A stretch of 64,000 bases of DNA from Bryobacterales bacterium (GCA_019261985.1 JAFAQY010000054.1:1-64000), one strand, 5' to 3'; counted from the stretch's first letter, positions 36,086 through 44,693 are shown. Notes: generated by a model not told the origin, from the sequence alone. Numbers and translations are program-made.

Positions 36086-37255
36086 CTAGCGCCTCTCTAA
36101 TTCGGATAATCTTTCGCCTGCTGCCCTAAGCGTCTCATATTTTTTGCAAAAACAAAAGCGGATTAATGTTTTTCCATGCTCTGGATTTGAAAAAAAGCTT
36201 GAGCCTGGCACAGCGGCGACGCCGTGCTTTTCAATCAAATGGCGGACGCATTGCACGTCGCTTGCAAATCCGAAACCGGAAATGTCGGCCATCACATAGT
36301 ACGCGCCGAGAGGACGGAAACAGGGGAACCCGGCGTCTTGCAGGATTTGCAGCATGGTGTCGCGGCGCTCCTGATAATCGCGCGCCAGGCATGCATAATA
36401 TTCACCGGGCAGAGCCAACGCGGCCGCGCCGGCCTCTTGGAGAGGCGCGGCCGCACCCACGGTTAGAAAATCGTGCACCTTGCGAATGGACGCGGTGAGA
36501 TCGGCGGAAGCCAGCACCCAACCTACGCGCCACCCGGTGACCGAGTACGTCTTGCTCATACTGTTCACGAGAATGGTGCGGTCCCGCATGCCCGGGAGCG
36601 TCATTATCGGAATGTGCTTGGCTCCGTCGTAAATAATGTGCTCGTATATTTCATCCGCGATCGCAAGCGCGTCGAATTCTTGACATAGACCCGCGATGAC
36701 AGTTAGTTCCTCGCGACTGAATACCTGTCCTGTCGGATTGCCGGGCGAGTTCAGGATAATGGCCTTCGTCCGAGGCGAAAAGGCGCGCCGGAGCTCATCC
36801 GGATCAAAGCGCCACGCTGGAGGATACAGGCGCACGAACTTGCGTTTCGCGCCGCAGAGCAGAGTGTCGGGGCCGTAGTTTTCATAGTACGGCTCGAAGA
36901 TCACGACTTCGTCAGCTGGATTGGTTACGGCGAGGAGCGACGCGATCATTCCCTCCGTGGACCCGCAACAAACCGTGATTTCGCGCTCGGGATCGCTTTC
37001 TAATCCGTAGTGGCGGAGATACTTTGCGGCGATCGCATCGCGGAATTTTTTCGCGCCCCATGTAATCGCATATTGATTCATTTCGGCCGCGATGGCGTCC
37101 ATGGCGGCTTTCTTTACTGCATCGGGGGCCGGAAAATCGGGAAATCCTTGCGCCAGGTTAACGGCTTGGTGCTGCACGGCCAAGCGCGTCATTTCGCGAA
37201 TGACGCTCTCAACGATGCCTTGCGTGCGGTCGGCGCGAAAGCGGGGCCTGATCAA
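36086..37255 (-). CDS. Class I/II aminotransferase (kynurenine/methionine aminotransferase-like)
   Basis: A 389-residue fold-type I enzyme. The opening ESVIREMTRLAVQHQAVNLA then QGFPDFPAPD is typical of the YbdL/KAT group. LNSPGNPTGQVF, IADEIYEHIIYDG and the Schiff-base lysine in VNSMSKTYSVTGWRVGW are present, and IRFCFCK holds the carboxylate-binding Arg. Likely substrates are methionine, glutamine or aromatic amino acids. The start is TTG 37255, six bases from the preceding cytochrome gene's stop, so the two are probably co-transcribed. Confidence 0.9.
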   Translation of the reverse strand: MIRPRFRADRTQGIVESVIREMTRLAVQHQAVNLAQGFPDFPAPDAVKKAAMDAIAAEMNQYAITWGAKKFRDAIAAKYLRHYGLESDPEREITVCCGSTEGMIASLLAVTNPADEVVIFEPYYENYGPDTLLCGAKRKFVRLYPPAWRFDPDELRRAFSPRTKAIILNSPGNPTGQVFSREELTVIAGLCQEFDALAIADEIYEHIIYDGAKHIPIMTLPGMRDRTILVNSMSKTYSVTGWRVGWVLASADLTASIRKVHDFLTVGAAAPLQEAGAAALALPGEYYACLARDYQERRDTMLQILQDAGFPCFRPLGAYYVMADISGFGFASDVQCVRHLIEKHGVAAVPGSSFFSNPEHGKTLIRFCFCKKYETLRAAGERLSELERR

Positions 37256-37260
37256 AACTC

Positions 37261-37716
37261 CTAGAATTTAATCCGCTTCTGGATCGGCTCAAGCTTGCTT
37301 GCATCCAGGCCGGGCACTTTCTTGAGATCGGCAAACTCTTTGAAATTGCCCTTATCGGCGCGGTATTTCACGATCGCATCGGCTTCGGACGAAGTGAGGC
37401 CGAGGTCGTCCGTCAGCGCCTTCGCCGCGGCTGTGTTCACGTTTACATTCGGACCGAAGTACTTGCCGAGGTAATTGACAATGGCGGTGAAATCTTCATT
37501 GCTGCCGTCGGCGCCGCGGCCTTTCATATCGTCGACGACGCTCTGCCAGATGTCTTTATTACCCTGCATCGTCACGATCGCCTCCAGGCCGTGACAAGTG
37601 GTGCAAACCTTTTCGACGGTGTCTTTTCCGGGTCCGGCGGGAAGATCCTGGGCGCCGGCAACGGCGGCGATAGCGATAGAGCAAAGGACAATGGCGAGCG
37701 GTCTCATGGCGTTCAT
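37261..37716 (-). CDS. Exported single-heme cytochrome c with C-terminal helix-hairpin-helix
   Basis: A 151-residue protein: signal peptide (RPLAIVLCSIAIAAVAGAQ), a c-type heme motif CTTCHGLEAI (CxxCH) near residue 38, and the distal-side phrase WQSVVDDMKGRGAD. The pattern resembles the heme domain of quinohemoprotein amine dehydrogenase alpha subunits. Residues 100-150 (LGLTSSEADAIVKYRADKGN, DLKKVPGLDASKLEPI) are a ComEA-like helix-hairpin-helix pair, usually DNA-binding. Heme attachment would need periplasmic Ccm machinery elsewhere. Confidence 0.82.
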   Translation of the reverse strand: MNAMRPLAIVLCSIAIAAVAGAQDLPAGPGKDTVEKVCTTCHGLEAIVTMQGNKDIWQSVVDDMKGRGADGSNEDFTAIVNYLGKYFGPNVNVNTAAAKALTDDLGLTSSEADAIVKYRADKGNFKEFADLKKVPGLDASKLEPIQKRIKF

Positions 37717-37752
37717 TAGCGTAATTATACTTCAGGCACGTGGGAGAACTTA

Positions 37753-37840
37753 GTGGAGCGGGCTCAGGCTGCGACGGGTGCTTCAACACCCGCCCGCTGC
37801 CGGGGCTGAAGCCCCGGTTGCACGCTAAAGCGTGCTCCAC
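37753..37840. repeat. Multi-hairpin intergenic element closed by GTGGAGC/GCTCCAC
   Basis: An 88-base element between the sugar oxidoreductase and cytochrome genes. Outer arms GTGGAGC and GCTCCAC enclose three hairpins: CGGGTG-cttcaa-CACCCG (37775-37792), CCGGGGCT-ga-AGCCCCGG (37800-37817) and GCACGCT-aa-AGCGTGC (37820-37835). The layout is cloverleaf-like. It is unlike the two-hairpin CCCCAC repeats in sequence but similar in style. Confidence 0.65.
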
Positions 37841-37855
37841 CAGGCGAAATCGGGC

Positions 37856-38944
37856 TTAGTACAGATTCACCCAGCCGCGGAGTTTGTGGCTCTCTAGTTC
37901 CGCCTCGAGGATATGCAGCTGCCGGAGACCATCTTCGAACTGGGGGTACTCGGCGGTTTCGGCGGGATTCTCAATTGAGCCGTAGAAACGCCGGAAGACC
38001 TGCTTAAACGTGTCGTCGTAACCTTCGCTGTGGCCGCCGGGCAGATCGGCGTATGACTTGGCGCGGTCCTTGAGTAAGGCGGGGTCTTTCACAATCACCT
38101 GATTATTCGTATTCCGGTTACCGATCCATAACTCGTCCGGCCGCTCCTGATTCCAGGCCGCGGACATTTTGCTACCGTACACCTCAATGCTTAGCCCGTT
38201 CTTGCACCCCGCGGAAACCTGGCTGGCGGTGTACGCGCCGCGGGTACGCTCGCCCATATGGAAAATCACGCTGCCGAAATCCTCGGTTTGGATCGGCATT
38301 TCATCGTAATCCTCGGGCGCGAGGTTCTTTCCGGCGAACGTTTCTACCTCCCCTTTGGGCCGCTTGCGTGTTCGATGGAAGGTCTGCAAATCGGCGCACA
38401 AAGCGCTGATCCGCCGGCCGGTGATGTGTTCGGCCATGTCGCACCAATGGGAGCCGATATCCGCCATCACTCGCGAAGGCCCGCTTTCCCGCGGATCGAT
38501 TCGCCAGTTCCAGTCCGTGTCGTACAGCAGCCAGTCCTGTGAATACGTGCCCTGCACTACCAGGATTTCGCCCAGATCGCCGTCTTCACGCATACGCCGG
38601 ATGTGCTGCACCATGGGGTAGTAGCGCAGGTTGTGGCAAGTACAATTGCGGATGTTTTTCGCGCGGGCGAGCGCGACCAATTCTTCGGCCTCGCCAGCCG
38701 AAGTCGTCAGAGGCTTCTCGCAGAGCACATGCTTACCCGCTTCCATGGCTGTTTTGGCCAGCGCGAAATGGCTGCAATTGGGAGTACAGATGTGAACGGC
38801 TTTTATCGTGGGATCGGCGAGAGCGGCACGAAACGCCGTTTCATCGCGGCCGCGCACCGGGACGGCTTCGACTGAACCCAGCCGCCGAAGCGCCTCCAAA
38901 TGCACGCGGCCCATAAAGCCGCTTCCAACAATCGCGGCCTTCAT
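37856..38944 (-). CDS. Gfo/Idh/MocA-family NAD(P)-dependent oxidoreductase
   Basis: A 362-residue protein. The dinucleotide fold starts KAAIVGSGFMGRVHLEAL, and HVLCEKPLTTSAGEAEELV carries the conserved EKP. The C-terminal domain contains MADIGSHWCDMAEHITG, with the catalytic His region (DxGxHxxD). Such enzymes oxidise or reduce hydroxyls of sugars and inositols. The ATG overlaps the stop of the isomerase gene (ATGA), so the pair forms a sugar-catabolic unit. Confidence 0.92.
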   Translation of the reverse strand: MKAAIVGSGFMGRVHLEALRRLGSVEAVPVRGRDETAFRAALADPTIKAVHICTPNCSHFALAKTAMEAGKHVLCEKPLTTSAGEAEELVALARAKNIRNCTCHNLRYYPMVQHIRRMREDGDLGEILVVQGTYSQDWLLYDTDWNWRIDPRESGPSRVMADIGSHWCDMAEHITGRRISALCADLQTFHRTRKRPKGEVETFAGKNLAPEDYDEMPIQTEDFGSVIFHMGERTRGAYTASQVSAGCKNGLSIEVYGSKMSAAWNQERPDELWIGNRNTNNQVIVKDPALLKDRAKSYADLPGGHSEGYDDTFKQVFRRFYGSIENPAETAEYPQFEDGLRQLHILEAELESHKLRGWVNLY

Positions 38945-39900
38945 ACCCACCACGCGGCCGCCGCGGGCTGCCGGATCACGATCTGATTCAGAAACGCCGC
39001 AGCGCGACTCAAGCCCTCTTCGGGCGACATCAAGCTATCCTCATGCTCGATGGAGAGGACGTAATCGTAATCAAACATCCGCAGCGTGGAGACGAACTCG
39101 CGCCACCACTCCTCGCCATGACCGTACCCGCATGTGCGGAAGATCCAGGAGCGATTCCGTTCATCCGTATATGGCTTAGTATCAAGAACGCCGGTGAGCG
39201 GCAGATTGCGTTGGTAGAGCTGAGTGTCTTTTGCGTGGACGTGAAAAATCGCATCGCCCAACACGCGAATGGCGGCGATTGGGTCGATGCCTTGCCAGAA
39301 CATGTGGCTGGGATCGTAGTTGCATCCTATCGAAGGGCCGGCGATGGAGCGAAGCTTCAGCAACGTCTCCGGACTGTAGACAACGAAGCCCGGGTGCATT
39401 TCGATGGCGATCTTTACTCCGTGTTCGGCGGCGAAGCGGGCGTGCTTCACCCAGTACGGCGCGACGACTTCCTCCCATTGCCACTTGAGAATCTCCAGAT
39501 AATCCGGAGGCCAGGGGCAGGTCACCCAATTCGGACGTTTAGCGGATGGCGAGTCGCCAGGGCATCCGGAAAAATCGACCACTACGGGCACGCCGAGCTT
39601 TTCCGCAAGCAGAATCGTTCGCCGGCTCACATCCTGATCGCGGCGGGCGCGCTCGAGATCGGGATGCAACAGATTTCCATGGCAGCTCAGGGCGCTAATG
39701 GTGAAGCCGTGATCGGCGAGCTTCGACTTGAAATCCGCGAGGGCACCGGCGCTTTCGAGCATGGATAGCTTGCAATGCGCGTCGCCGGGATAATTTCCCG
39801 TGCCGAGTTCGACTGTATCGATGGCATGCGTTTTCAGTTTTTTAAGAACATCTTCAAACGACAGTTGCGACAGCAATGGAGTAAAGACGCCGACTCGCAT
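38941..39900 (-). CDS. Sugar phosphate isomerase/epimerase (xylose-isomerase-like TIM barrel)
   Basis: A 319-residue AP-endonuclease-2/xylose-isomerase-fold protein. Metal-site segments are visible: IAIEMHPGFVVY (Glu), IGCNYDPSHMFWQGID (Asp, His), FHVHAKDTQ (His, Asp) and VLSIEHEDSLM (Glu). These match IolE/IolI-type enzymes. The coupled downstream oxidoreductase suggests a 3-keto-sugar or inositol route, substrate unproven. ATG start at 39900. Confidence 0.9.
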   Translation of the reverse strand: MRVGVFTPLLSQLSFEDVLKKLKTHAIDTVELGTGNYPGDAHCKLSMLESAGALADFKSKLADHGFTISALSCHGNLLHPDLERARRDQDVSRRTILLAEKLGVPVVVDFSGCPGDSPSAKRPNWVTCPWPPDYLEILKWQWEEVVAPYWVKHARFAAEHGVKIAIEMHPGFVVYSPETLLKLRSIAGPSIGCNYDPSHMFWQGIDPIAAIRVLGDAIFHVHAKDTQLYQRNLPLTGVLDTKPYTDERNRSWIFRTCGYGHGEEWWREFVSTLRMFDYDYVLSIEHEDSLMSPEEGLSRAAAFLNQIVIRQPAAAAWWV

Positions 39901-39935
39901 GGGAGATTCGGGATCAGGCTATCACAGCCAAGAAA

Positions 39936-40631
39936 TCAACTAAAAAGCCGAGCGATTGAAAATGCCGCTCCCGCGGCGAGGCCGCCGATTACTGTGGTTC
40001 TAACGGCGCTACGCACTGGGGGCGCGCCGGTGAACCGGCCCTTGACATACCCGAATATCGCCAGCGCAACCAGTGTGGCCGCAACGGAAAAGCGCAGCGC
40101 GGTCATGGTGTGGGACGCGAACATATACGGCGCCAATGGTATCAGGCCCCCGGCGACATAAGACGCGGCAATCGTCACCGCACTGATGACCGCGCGCTTA
40201 GGGTCCGGCTCTTCGAGGCCCAATTCAAAGCGCATCATCCAATCCACCCAGACCTTCGGTTTCCGCTCGAATGCCGCGAGAATCGGCACGCTCTCTTCAT
40301 GCGTGAGTCCGTAGGATTCGAGAATTTCCAAAACTTCGTGGCGCTCGATATCGGTCTTTTCGACGATCTCCAACTCTTCGCGCTTACGCTCGCTCGCGTA
40401 ATGCTCGGCATCTCCGCGAGCGGCCAGATAGCCGCCGAGCCCCATCGCGATCGATCCCGCGGCGATTTCCGCCAGGCCGGCAATTACGATTATTCGGGTC
40501 GCATCAACGGCCCCGGTTAGCCCGGCCGCGAGCGCGAAGGGAACGGTCAGCCCATCCGCCATGCCAATGACCACATCGCGGACGGTGTCGGAGGACTCGA
40601 AGTGATGCTCGATGTGGGGAGTGGTGGGCAT
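39936..40631 (-). CDS. VIT1/CCC1-family Fe2+/Mn2+ transporter
   Basis: A 231-residue membrane protein with the family opening DVVIGMADGLTVPFALAAGL and GLAEIAAGSIAMGLGGYLAA, a polar acidic loop (SERKREELEIVEKTDIERHE) that in plant VIT1 binds metal, and three more helices. It moves iron or manganese, often for storage or detoxification. Isolated gene; the next gene is divergent. Confidence 0.9.
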   Translation of the reverse strand: MPTTPHIEHHFESSDTVRDVVIGMADGLTVPFALAAGLTGAVDATRIIVIAGLAEIAAGSIAMGLGGYLAARGDAEHYASERKREELEIVEKTDIERHEVLEILESYGLTHEESVPILAAFERKPKVWVDWMMRFELGLEEPDPKRAVISAVTIAASYVAGGLIPLAPYMFASHTMTALRFSVAATLVALAIFGYVKGRFTGAPPVRSAVRTTVIGGLAAGAAFSIARLFS

Positions 40632-40728
40632 CAGTCGGCGGCGGGTTATTTGTCAGTATAGAAGGATCTGCGGTACATGTCCGAGCTTACAGACGAGAAG
40701 ATGTCGGAAGTGCTACGATCTAGTTCGC

Positions 40729-40959
40729 ATGGAACTGGCTATTCGGATTCAAATCGAGCAGTTGCCAGAAGGTCCTTTTCTGGCCACCTCCGATGAGCTG
40801 CCAGGTCTTGTCGCTCAGGGGCGGACGGTTGCGGAGACGCTTGAAATCGCGCGCGACGTCGCCAGGAAGTTGATTGAGGCTCACCGCGAGCGGGATGGCC
40901 TTCCTCCATTGCCAACGATTTCGGATAGGCGCGATTACACAATCGTTATCGCTGCCTAA
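40729..40959 (+). CDS. hicB: HicB-type antitoxin (orphan)
   Basis: A 76-residue protein from ATG 40729 (MELAIRIQIEQLPEGPFLAT). The partial RNase H-like HicB fold is clear in SDELPGLVAQGRTVAETLEI and DVARKLIEAHRERDG. HicB blocks the HicA mRNA interferase. The stop TAA is followed immediately by the ATG of hicA, the usual coupling, but hicA is destroyed, so this antitoxin may now be free of its target or act on a HicA elsewhere. Confidence 0.85.
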   Translation: MELAIRIQIEQLPEGPFLATSDELPGLVAQGRTVAETLEIARDVARKLIEAHRERDGLPPLPTISDRRDYTIVIAA

Positions 40960-41102
40960 ATGGGCAGGTTAACGGGGTTCCGATACAAGGAGATCGTGCG
41001 CAAACTGAAAGCGTGCGGGTTTGTCTTCGATCGCCGGAAGGAACACTCCGGGCGATCCAAAAGCAGGCGGGCATCGATCCGAACGATTTCATTCGAGCCT
41101 AA
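40960..41102 (+). pseudogene. hicA: hicA toxin remnant with internal deletion and frameshift
   Basis: The first 26 codons read MGRLTGFRYKEIVRKLKACG then FVFDRR, a normal HicA opening. The family's next segment, with the catalytic GSH (His) and the W-x-x-P strand, is missing. A different frame then gives GTLRAIQKQAGIDPNDFIRA and a stop at 41100-41102, the normal HicA C-terminus. So about 25-30 codons were lost with a change of frame. The toxin cannot be active. Confidence 0.85.
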
Positions 41103-41167
41103 GGAAATAAACGCCCACCTGTACCCTATTCCCCCCTCCCGCGCATCTGCTAGATTTGGATCAGAGC

Positions 41168-41974
41168 ATGAAGCTCCTAACGGCAGCGGCCCTCTGCTCT
41201 GCGGCGCTTTGCGCCGGCGCGGACATCGAGCATTCCGCGACGCTCGACGAGGGCTATGCGCAAATGTATAACCTCCGGTTCGAGGACGCGCACCGCACGT
41301 TCCAACAGTGGGAGCGCGCGCACCCGGCTGATCCGATGGGTCCGGCCTCGGATGCCGCGGCCTATCTCTTTTCGGAATTCGACCGTCTTCACGTTCTGCA
41401 GTCCGAGTTATTTGCCCAAGATCAGCAGTTCCTGAGAATGCACAAGCTCTCGCCCGACCCGGCGGCCAAGAGCGAATTTGAAAAGGATCTGAACGCCGCG
41501 GAGCAGCTTGCCGCGGCGGACGCCAGTACGAGTACAGATTCGCTGTTCGCGCAAGTGTTGCAGCACGGGCTGCACTCCGACTATCTGGCAATGATTGAAA
41601 AACGCTACGTGGCGGCGTTGGGGGAAACCAAGCAGGCGCGCGCGGCCGCGGAGAAGGTCCTCTCTTCAAACCCCGATTTTTACGACGCCAACCTGGCGAT
41701 TGGCATCGAAAATTACATGTTGAGCCTTAAGCCGGCGCCCATCCGGCTGTTGCTTCGCGCGACCGGGTCGGAGACGGATAAACAGGCCGGCATTGAAAAA
41801 CTGCGGCTGACGGCCGAAAAAGGTCACTACTTAGCTCCTTTTGCGAGGCTTCTGCTGGCGGTTGCGGCGCTGCGCGACAAGGATCGAAACGCGGCTCGCG
41901 AGCAACTAAGCTGGCTGGCCGCACATTACCCCGAAAACCGGCTGTTCCGGGCGGAATTAGCCAAAGTCCAATAA
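41168..41974 (+). CDS. Secreted TPR-like hypothetical protein
   Basis: A 268-residue protein with a signal peptide (MKLLTAAALCSAALCAGA). Helical pairs follow: GYAQMYNLRFEDAHRTFQQW, GETKQARAAAEKVLSSNPDF and LRDKDRNAAREQLSWLAAHY, typical of tetratricopeptide repeats. It begins the forward operon that continues with the polyketide synthase gene (9-base gap), so it may scaffold or sense in that pathway; this is only positional evidence. Confidence 0.72.
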   Translation: MKLLTAAALCSAALCAGADIEHSATLDEGYAQMYNLRFEDAHRTFQQWERAHPADPMGPASDAAAYLFSEFDRLHVLQSELFAQDQQFLRMHKLSPDPAAKSEFEKDLNAAEQLAAADASTSTDSLFAQVLQHGLHSDYLAMIEKRYVAALGETKQARAAAEKVLSSNPDFYDANLAIGIENYMLSLKPAPIRLLLRATGSETDKQAGIEKLRLTAEKGHYLAPFARLLLAVAALRDKDRNAAREQLSWLAAHYPENRLFRAELAKVQ

Positions 41975-41983
41975 AGGACAAAA

Positions 41984-43033
41984 ATGAGAATTGCCGGCGC
42001 TGCTAGCGCGCTACCGCGGCATTATTATCCTCAGGCAGTGCTCCGGGAGGCTTTCAAAGCTTATTGGGGCGACCGGCTGGAGAACCCGCGAGTGCTGGAC
42101 CGTTTGTGGGCGAATGCGGGTGTAGAAGGGCGGCACCTGGTTCAACCCATCTCGGCCTACCTGGAGATGGATACCTGGGGAAAAGCCAACAACATATGGA
42201 TCGGGGCGGCGCTGGATTTGGGTTCATCCGCGATCTGCCGCGCGCTGGGAGCCGGCAGCCTTACGGTGGCCGATGTGAGCGCGTTATTTTTCGTTTCGAT
42301 TACGGGAATCGCAAGCCCGTCCATCGATGGGCTGCTGGTCAACCGAATGGGTTTGCCTCTGAATATTAAACGCACGCCGATTTTCGGACTCGGATGTGTG
42401 GGCGGGGCGGCCGGGCTTGCGCGGGCGGCCGATTACGTTCGCGCCTATCCGGATCAGATCGCAGTGTTGCTTTCCGTCGAGCTTTGTTCACTTACGCTGC
42501 AGCGCGACGATCTCTCCATCGCGAATCAGATTTCGTCGGCTCTGTTCGGCGACGGCGCGGCCGCGGTGATCGTGGCCGGCAGCGAAGTTAATGTGCCGGG
42601 GCCAAGGATCGTCGCAACACGCGCTTCCTTTTATCCGGAGACCGAAGACGCGATGGGCTGGTCCATATCCGAAAAAGGCTTTAGGATCGTACTTTCGCCG
42701 GAGGTCCCGGACGTGGTCCGCGCAAACCTGGGCCGGGATGTAGACGCGTTTCTTTCAGATCACGGCTTAACGCGAGCGGATATCGGCTGCTGGGTGATGC
42801 ACACCGGCGGACCGAAGGTGCTGCGAGCCACGGAGGAAGCTCTAGGATTACACGAATCGCAGACCGCCGCTTCGTGGGATGTTTTGCGGAGGACGGGAAA
42901 TTTGTCGTCCGCCTCGGTGTTGCTGGTGCTTGAAGAAATCATGAATCGCCGCCGGCCGGCCCCAGGCGCCTGGAGCGTACTCGCCGCGATGGGCCCCGGC
43001 TTTTGCTCAGAGCTGGTGTTGATGCAGTGGTAG
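41984..43033 (+). CDS. Type III polyketide synthase (chalcone/alkylpyrone synthase family)
   Basis: A 349-residue homodimeric ketosynthase. The Cys-His-Asn triad is visible as Cys138 (IFGLGCVGGAAGLARAADY), His273 (WVMHTGGPKVL) and Asn306 (RTGNLSSASVLLVLEE). Also present are FGDGAAAVIV and the GPGF-like C-terminal loop MGPGFCSELVLM. Bacterial members extend fatty acyl or aromatic CoA starters with malonyl-CoA to alkylpyrones or alkylresorcinols. The stop overlaps the FAD-enzyme start, so the two are co-translated. Confidence 0.93.
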   Translation: MRIAGAASALPRHYYPQAVLREAFKAYWGDRLENPRVLDRLWANAGVEGRHLVQPISAYLEMDTWGKANNIWIGAALDLGSSAICRALGAGSLTVADVSALFFVSITGIASPSIDGLLVNRMGLPLNIKRTPIFGLGCVGGAAGLARAADYVRAYPDQIAVLLSVELCSLTLQRDDLSIANQISSALFGDGAAAVIVAGSEVNVPGPRIVATRASFYPETEDAMGWSISEKGFRIVLSPEVPDVVRANLGRDVDAFLSDHGLTRADIGCWVMHTGGPKVLRATEEALGLHESQTAASWDVLRRTGNLSSASVLLVLEEIMNRRRPAPGAWSVLAAMGPGFCSELVLMQW

Positions 43034-44133
43034 ACAATTTCGAAACCGATGTCTTCGTTATCGGCGGAGGACCCGCGGGCCTAGCCGCGGCGCTTGCTGC
43101 AAAGCGCAAGGGATTCCGGGTCATTCTCGGCGATGGAATGAAGCCGCCCATCGATAAGGCTTGCGGCGAAGGGCTAATGCCCGATGCCGTGGAAGCGGCC
43201 CGCGCGATCGGCATCCCTCTTCCAACATCGCCCCGCGCCCCGTTTCGGGGCATCCGTTTTCTTGGGAACGGAGTCAGCGCCACAGCCGATTTTCCGGATG
43301 GCACCGGTTGGGGCATGCGCCGAACGGCATTGCACCAGACAATGATTGAGGCCGCGCGGGCGGCGGGCGTAGACCTACGCTGGGAAACGGTAGTGACCGG
43401 AATCGACGGATGCCGCGTGCATCTGAGCAACGGGGGAGTGACTGCGCGCTGGATTGTGGGCGCCGATGGAGGGCAATCACTAGCGCGGAAATGGGCGAGT
43501 CTCGATACGGGTATGCGTGGGTCGCACCGCTTCGGATTTCGGCGCCATTATCAGGTCGCGCCTTGGGCCGAATACGTTGAGGTCCATTGGGGCGATGCGT
43601 TTCAAATCTACATTACGCCGGTCGCGCCGGAAGAGGTTTGCGTTGCGCTGATTTCGCGGGATCCGCGGCGGCGGCTGGATGACGCTCTGTCGGCGTTCCC
43701 TGAACTGGCGGCGCGGCTCCGGCACGCATCCGTTTCCAGCAGCGACCGCGGCGCAACGTCCTCGACGCGCAAACTGAAGAAGGTCTGGAGTGGCAGAGTG
43801 GCGCTGATCGGCGATGCTTCGGGATCGGTGGACGCCGTTACCGGAGAAGGCCTCTGCCTGGCTTTTCAGCAAGCAGGCGCATTGGCGGACGCTTTCGCGC
43901 GGAACGATCTCGCGTCATATCAGACCGCGCACGACAGGATTTCGCAGCGGCCGCGCCTAATGTCCGCATTGCTTCTATCGCTGGATCGCATCCCTCCGTT
44001 GCGCCGCCGTGTGCTGCAAGCGTTTGCCGGAAAGCCGGAGCTGTTTTCTCGCGTGCTCGCCGCGCACGTGGGCGCAGCGCGGTTGAGCGAGCTAGCATCG
44101 GCGGGCATTGCGCTTGGCGCCGAATTGCTATGA
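43027..44133 (+). CDS. FAD-dependent oxidoreductase, geranylgeranyl-reductase/PHBH-like
   Basis: A 368-residue flavoprotein. The FAD motif is VFVIGGGPAGLAAALAAKRK near residue 10; the second FAD site is VALIGDASGSVDAVTGEGLC near 260. Between them lies DKACGEGLMPDAVEAARAIG, as in geranylgeranyl reductases and class A hydroxylases. Beside a type III polyketide synthase it most likely hydroxylates or reduces the polyketide, by analogy to Streptomyces SrsC. The GTG at 43027 overlaps the polyketide synthase stop, and its own stop overlaps the YceI start (ATGA). Confidence 0.87.
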   Translation: MVDNFETDVFVIGGGPAGLAAALAAKRKGFRVILGDGMKPPIDKACGEGLMPDAVEAARAIGIPLPTSPRAPFRGIRFLGNGVSATADFPDGTGWGMRRTALHQTMIEAARAAGVDLRWETVVTGIDGCRVHLSNGGVTARWIVGADGGQSLARKWASLDTGMRGSHRFGFRRHYQVAPWAEYVEVHWGDAFQIYITPVAPEEVCVALISRDPRRRLDDALSAFPELAARLRHASVSSSDRGATSSTRKLKKVWSGRVALIGDASGSVDAVTGEGLCLAFQQAGALADAFARNDLASYQTAHDRISQRPRLMSALLLSLDRIPPLRRRVLQAFAGKPELFSRVLAAHVGAARLSELASAGIALGAELL

Positions 44134-44693
44134 TCAAGCGCACGATCCTATTTCTGCTTGCCTCGTTGTGGCTGCACGCGGAGGAAGTACAGGTCCAGTT
44201 CAGTCCATCCGACGCGCACATTCAGTACACGCTGGATTCAGTTCTACACACGGTGAAGGGCACATTCCGGTTCAAATCCGGCAGCATCCGCTTCGAGCCG
44301 GCGGGCGGCCAGGCATCGGGAATGTTGATCGCCGACGCCGCTAGCGGCGAGAGCGGCGATCATGCGCGGGACAACCGCATGCATAAAGAAATCATTCAAA
44401 GCACGAAATACCCGGAAATCACTTTCGCTCCAGATTCGATCGACGGCCGGGTGAACATGAATGGGGATTCCACGATCCAGGTGCACGGTACGTTCGGAAT
44501 ACACGGAGGCTTGCATGAAATGACCATACCCGCACAGGTCCATATCGAAAACGGCGCGGTGAACCTCACTACCAGTTTCAAAATTCCCTATATCGCGTGG
44601 GGCATGACAAATCCAAGCACGCTCTTCCTGCGCGTCGGCAATACCGTAAGAATCGACATGCAAGCGGCAGGCAAGCTTGAGAGCGCTCAGTAG
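44130..44693 (+). CDS. YceI-family periplasmic lipid-binding protein
   Basis: A 187-residue protein with a signal peptide (MIKRTILFLLASLWLHAEE). The YceI barrel shows VKGTFRFKSGSIRFEPAGGQ, DNRMHKEIIQSTKYPEITFA and HGTFGIHGGLHEMTIPAQVH. Members hold polyprenyl chains or quinones in a lipocalin-like cavity. Translational overlap with the flavoprotein gene suggests it may carry that pathway's hydrophobic product in the periplasm. It ends six bases before the convergent GT21-like gene. Confidence 0.92.
   Translation: MIKRTILFLLASLWLHAEEVQVQFSPSDAHIQYTLDSVLHTVKGTFRFKSGSIRFEPAGGQASGMLIADAASGESGDHARDNRMHKEIIQSTKYPEITFAPDSIDGRVNMNGDSTIQVHGTFGIHGGLHEMTIPAQVHIENGAVNLTTSFKIPYIAWGMTNPSTLFLRVGNTVRIDMQAAGKLESAQ

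Noticed and set aside
37775-37835. CRISPR array
   Set aside because: The hairpins differ in sequence and are not evenly spaced direct repeats; no cas genes are present.
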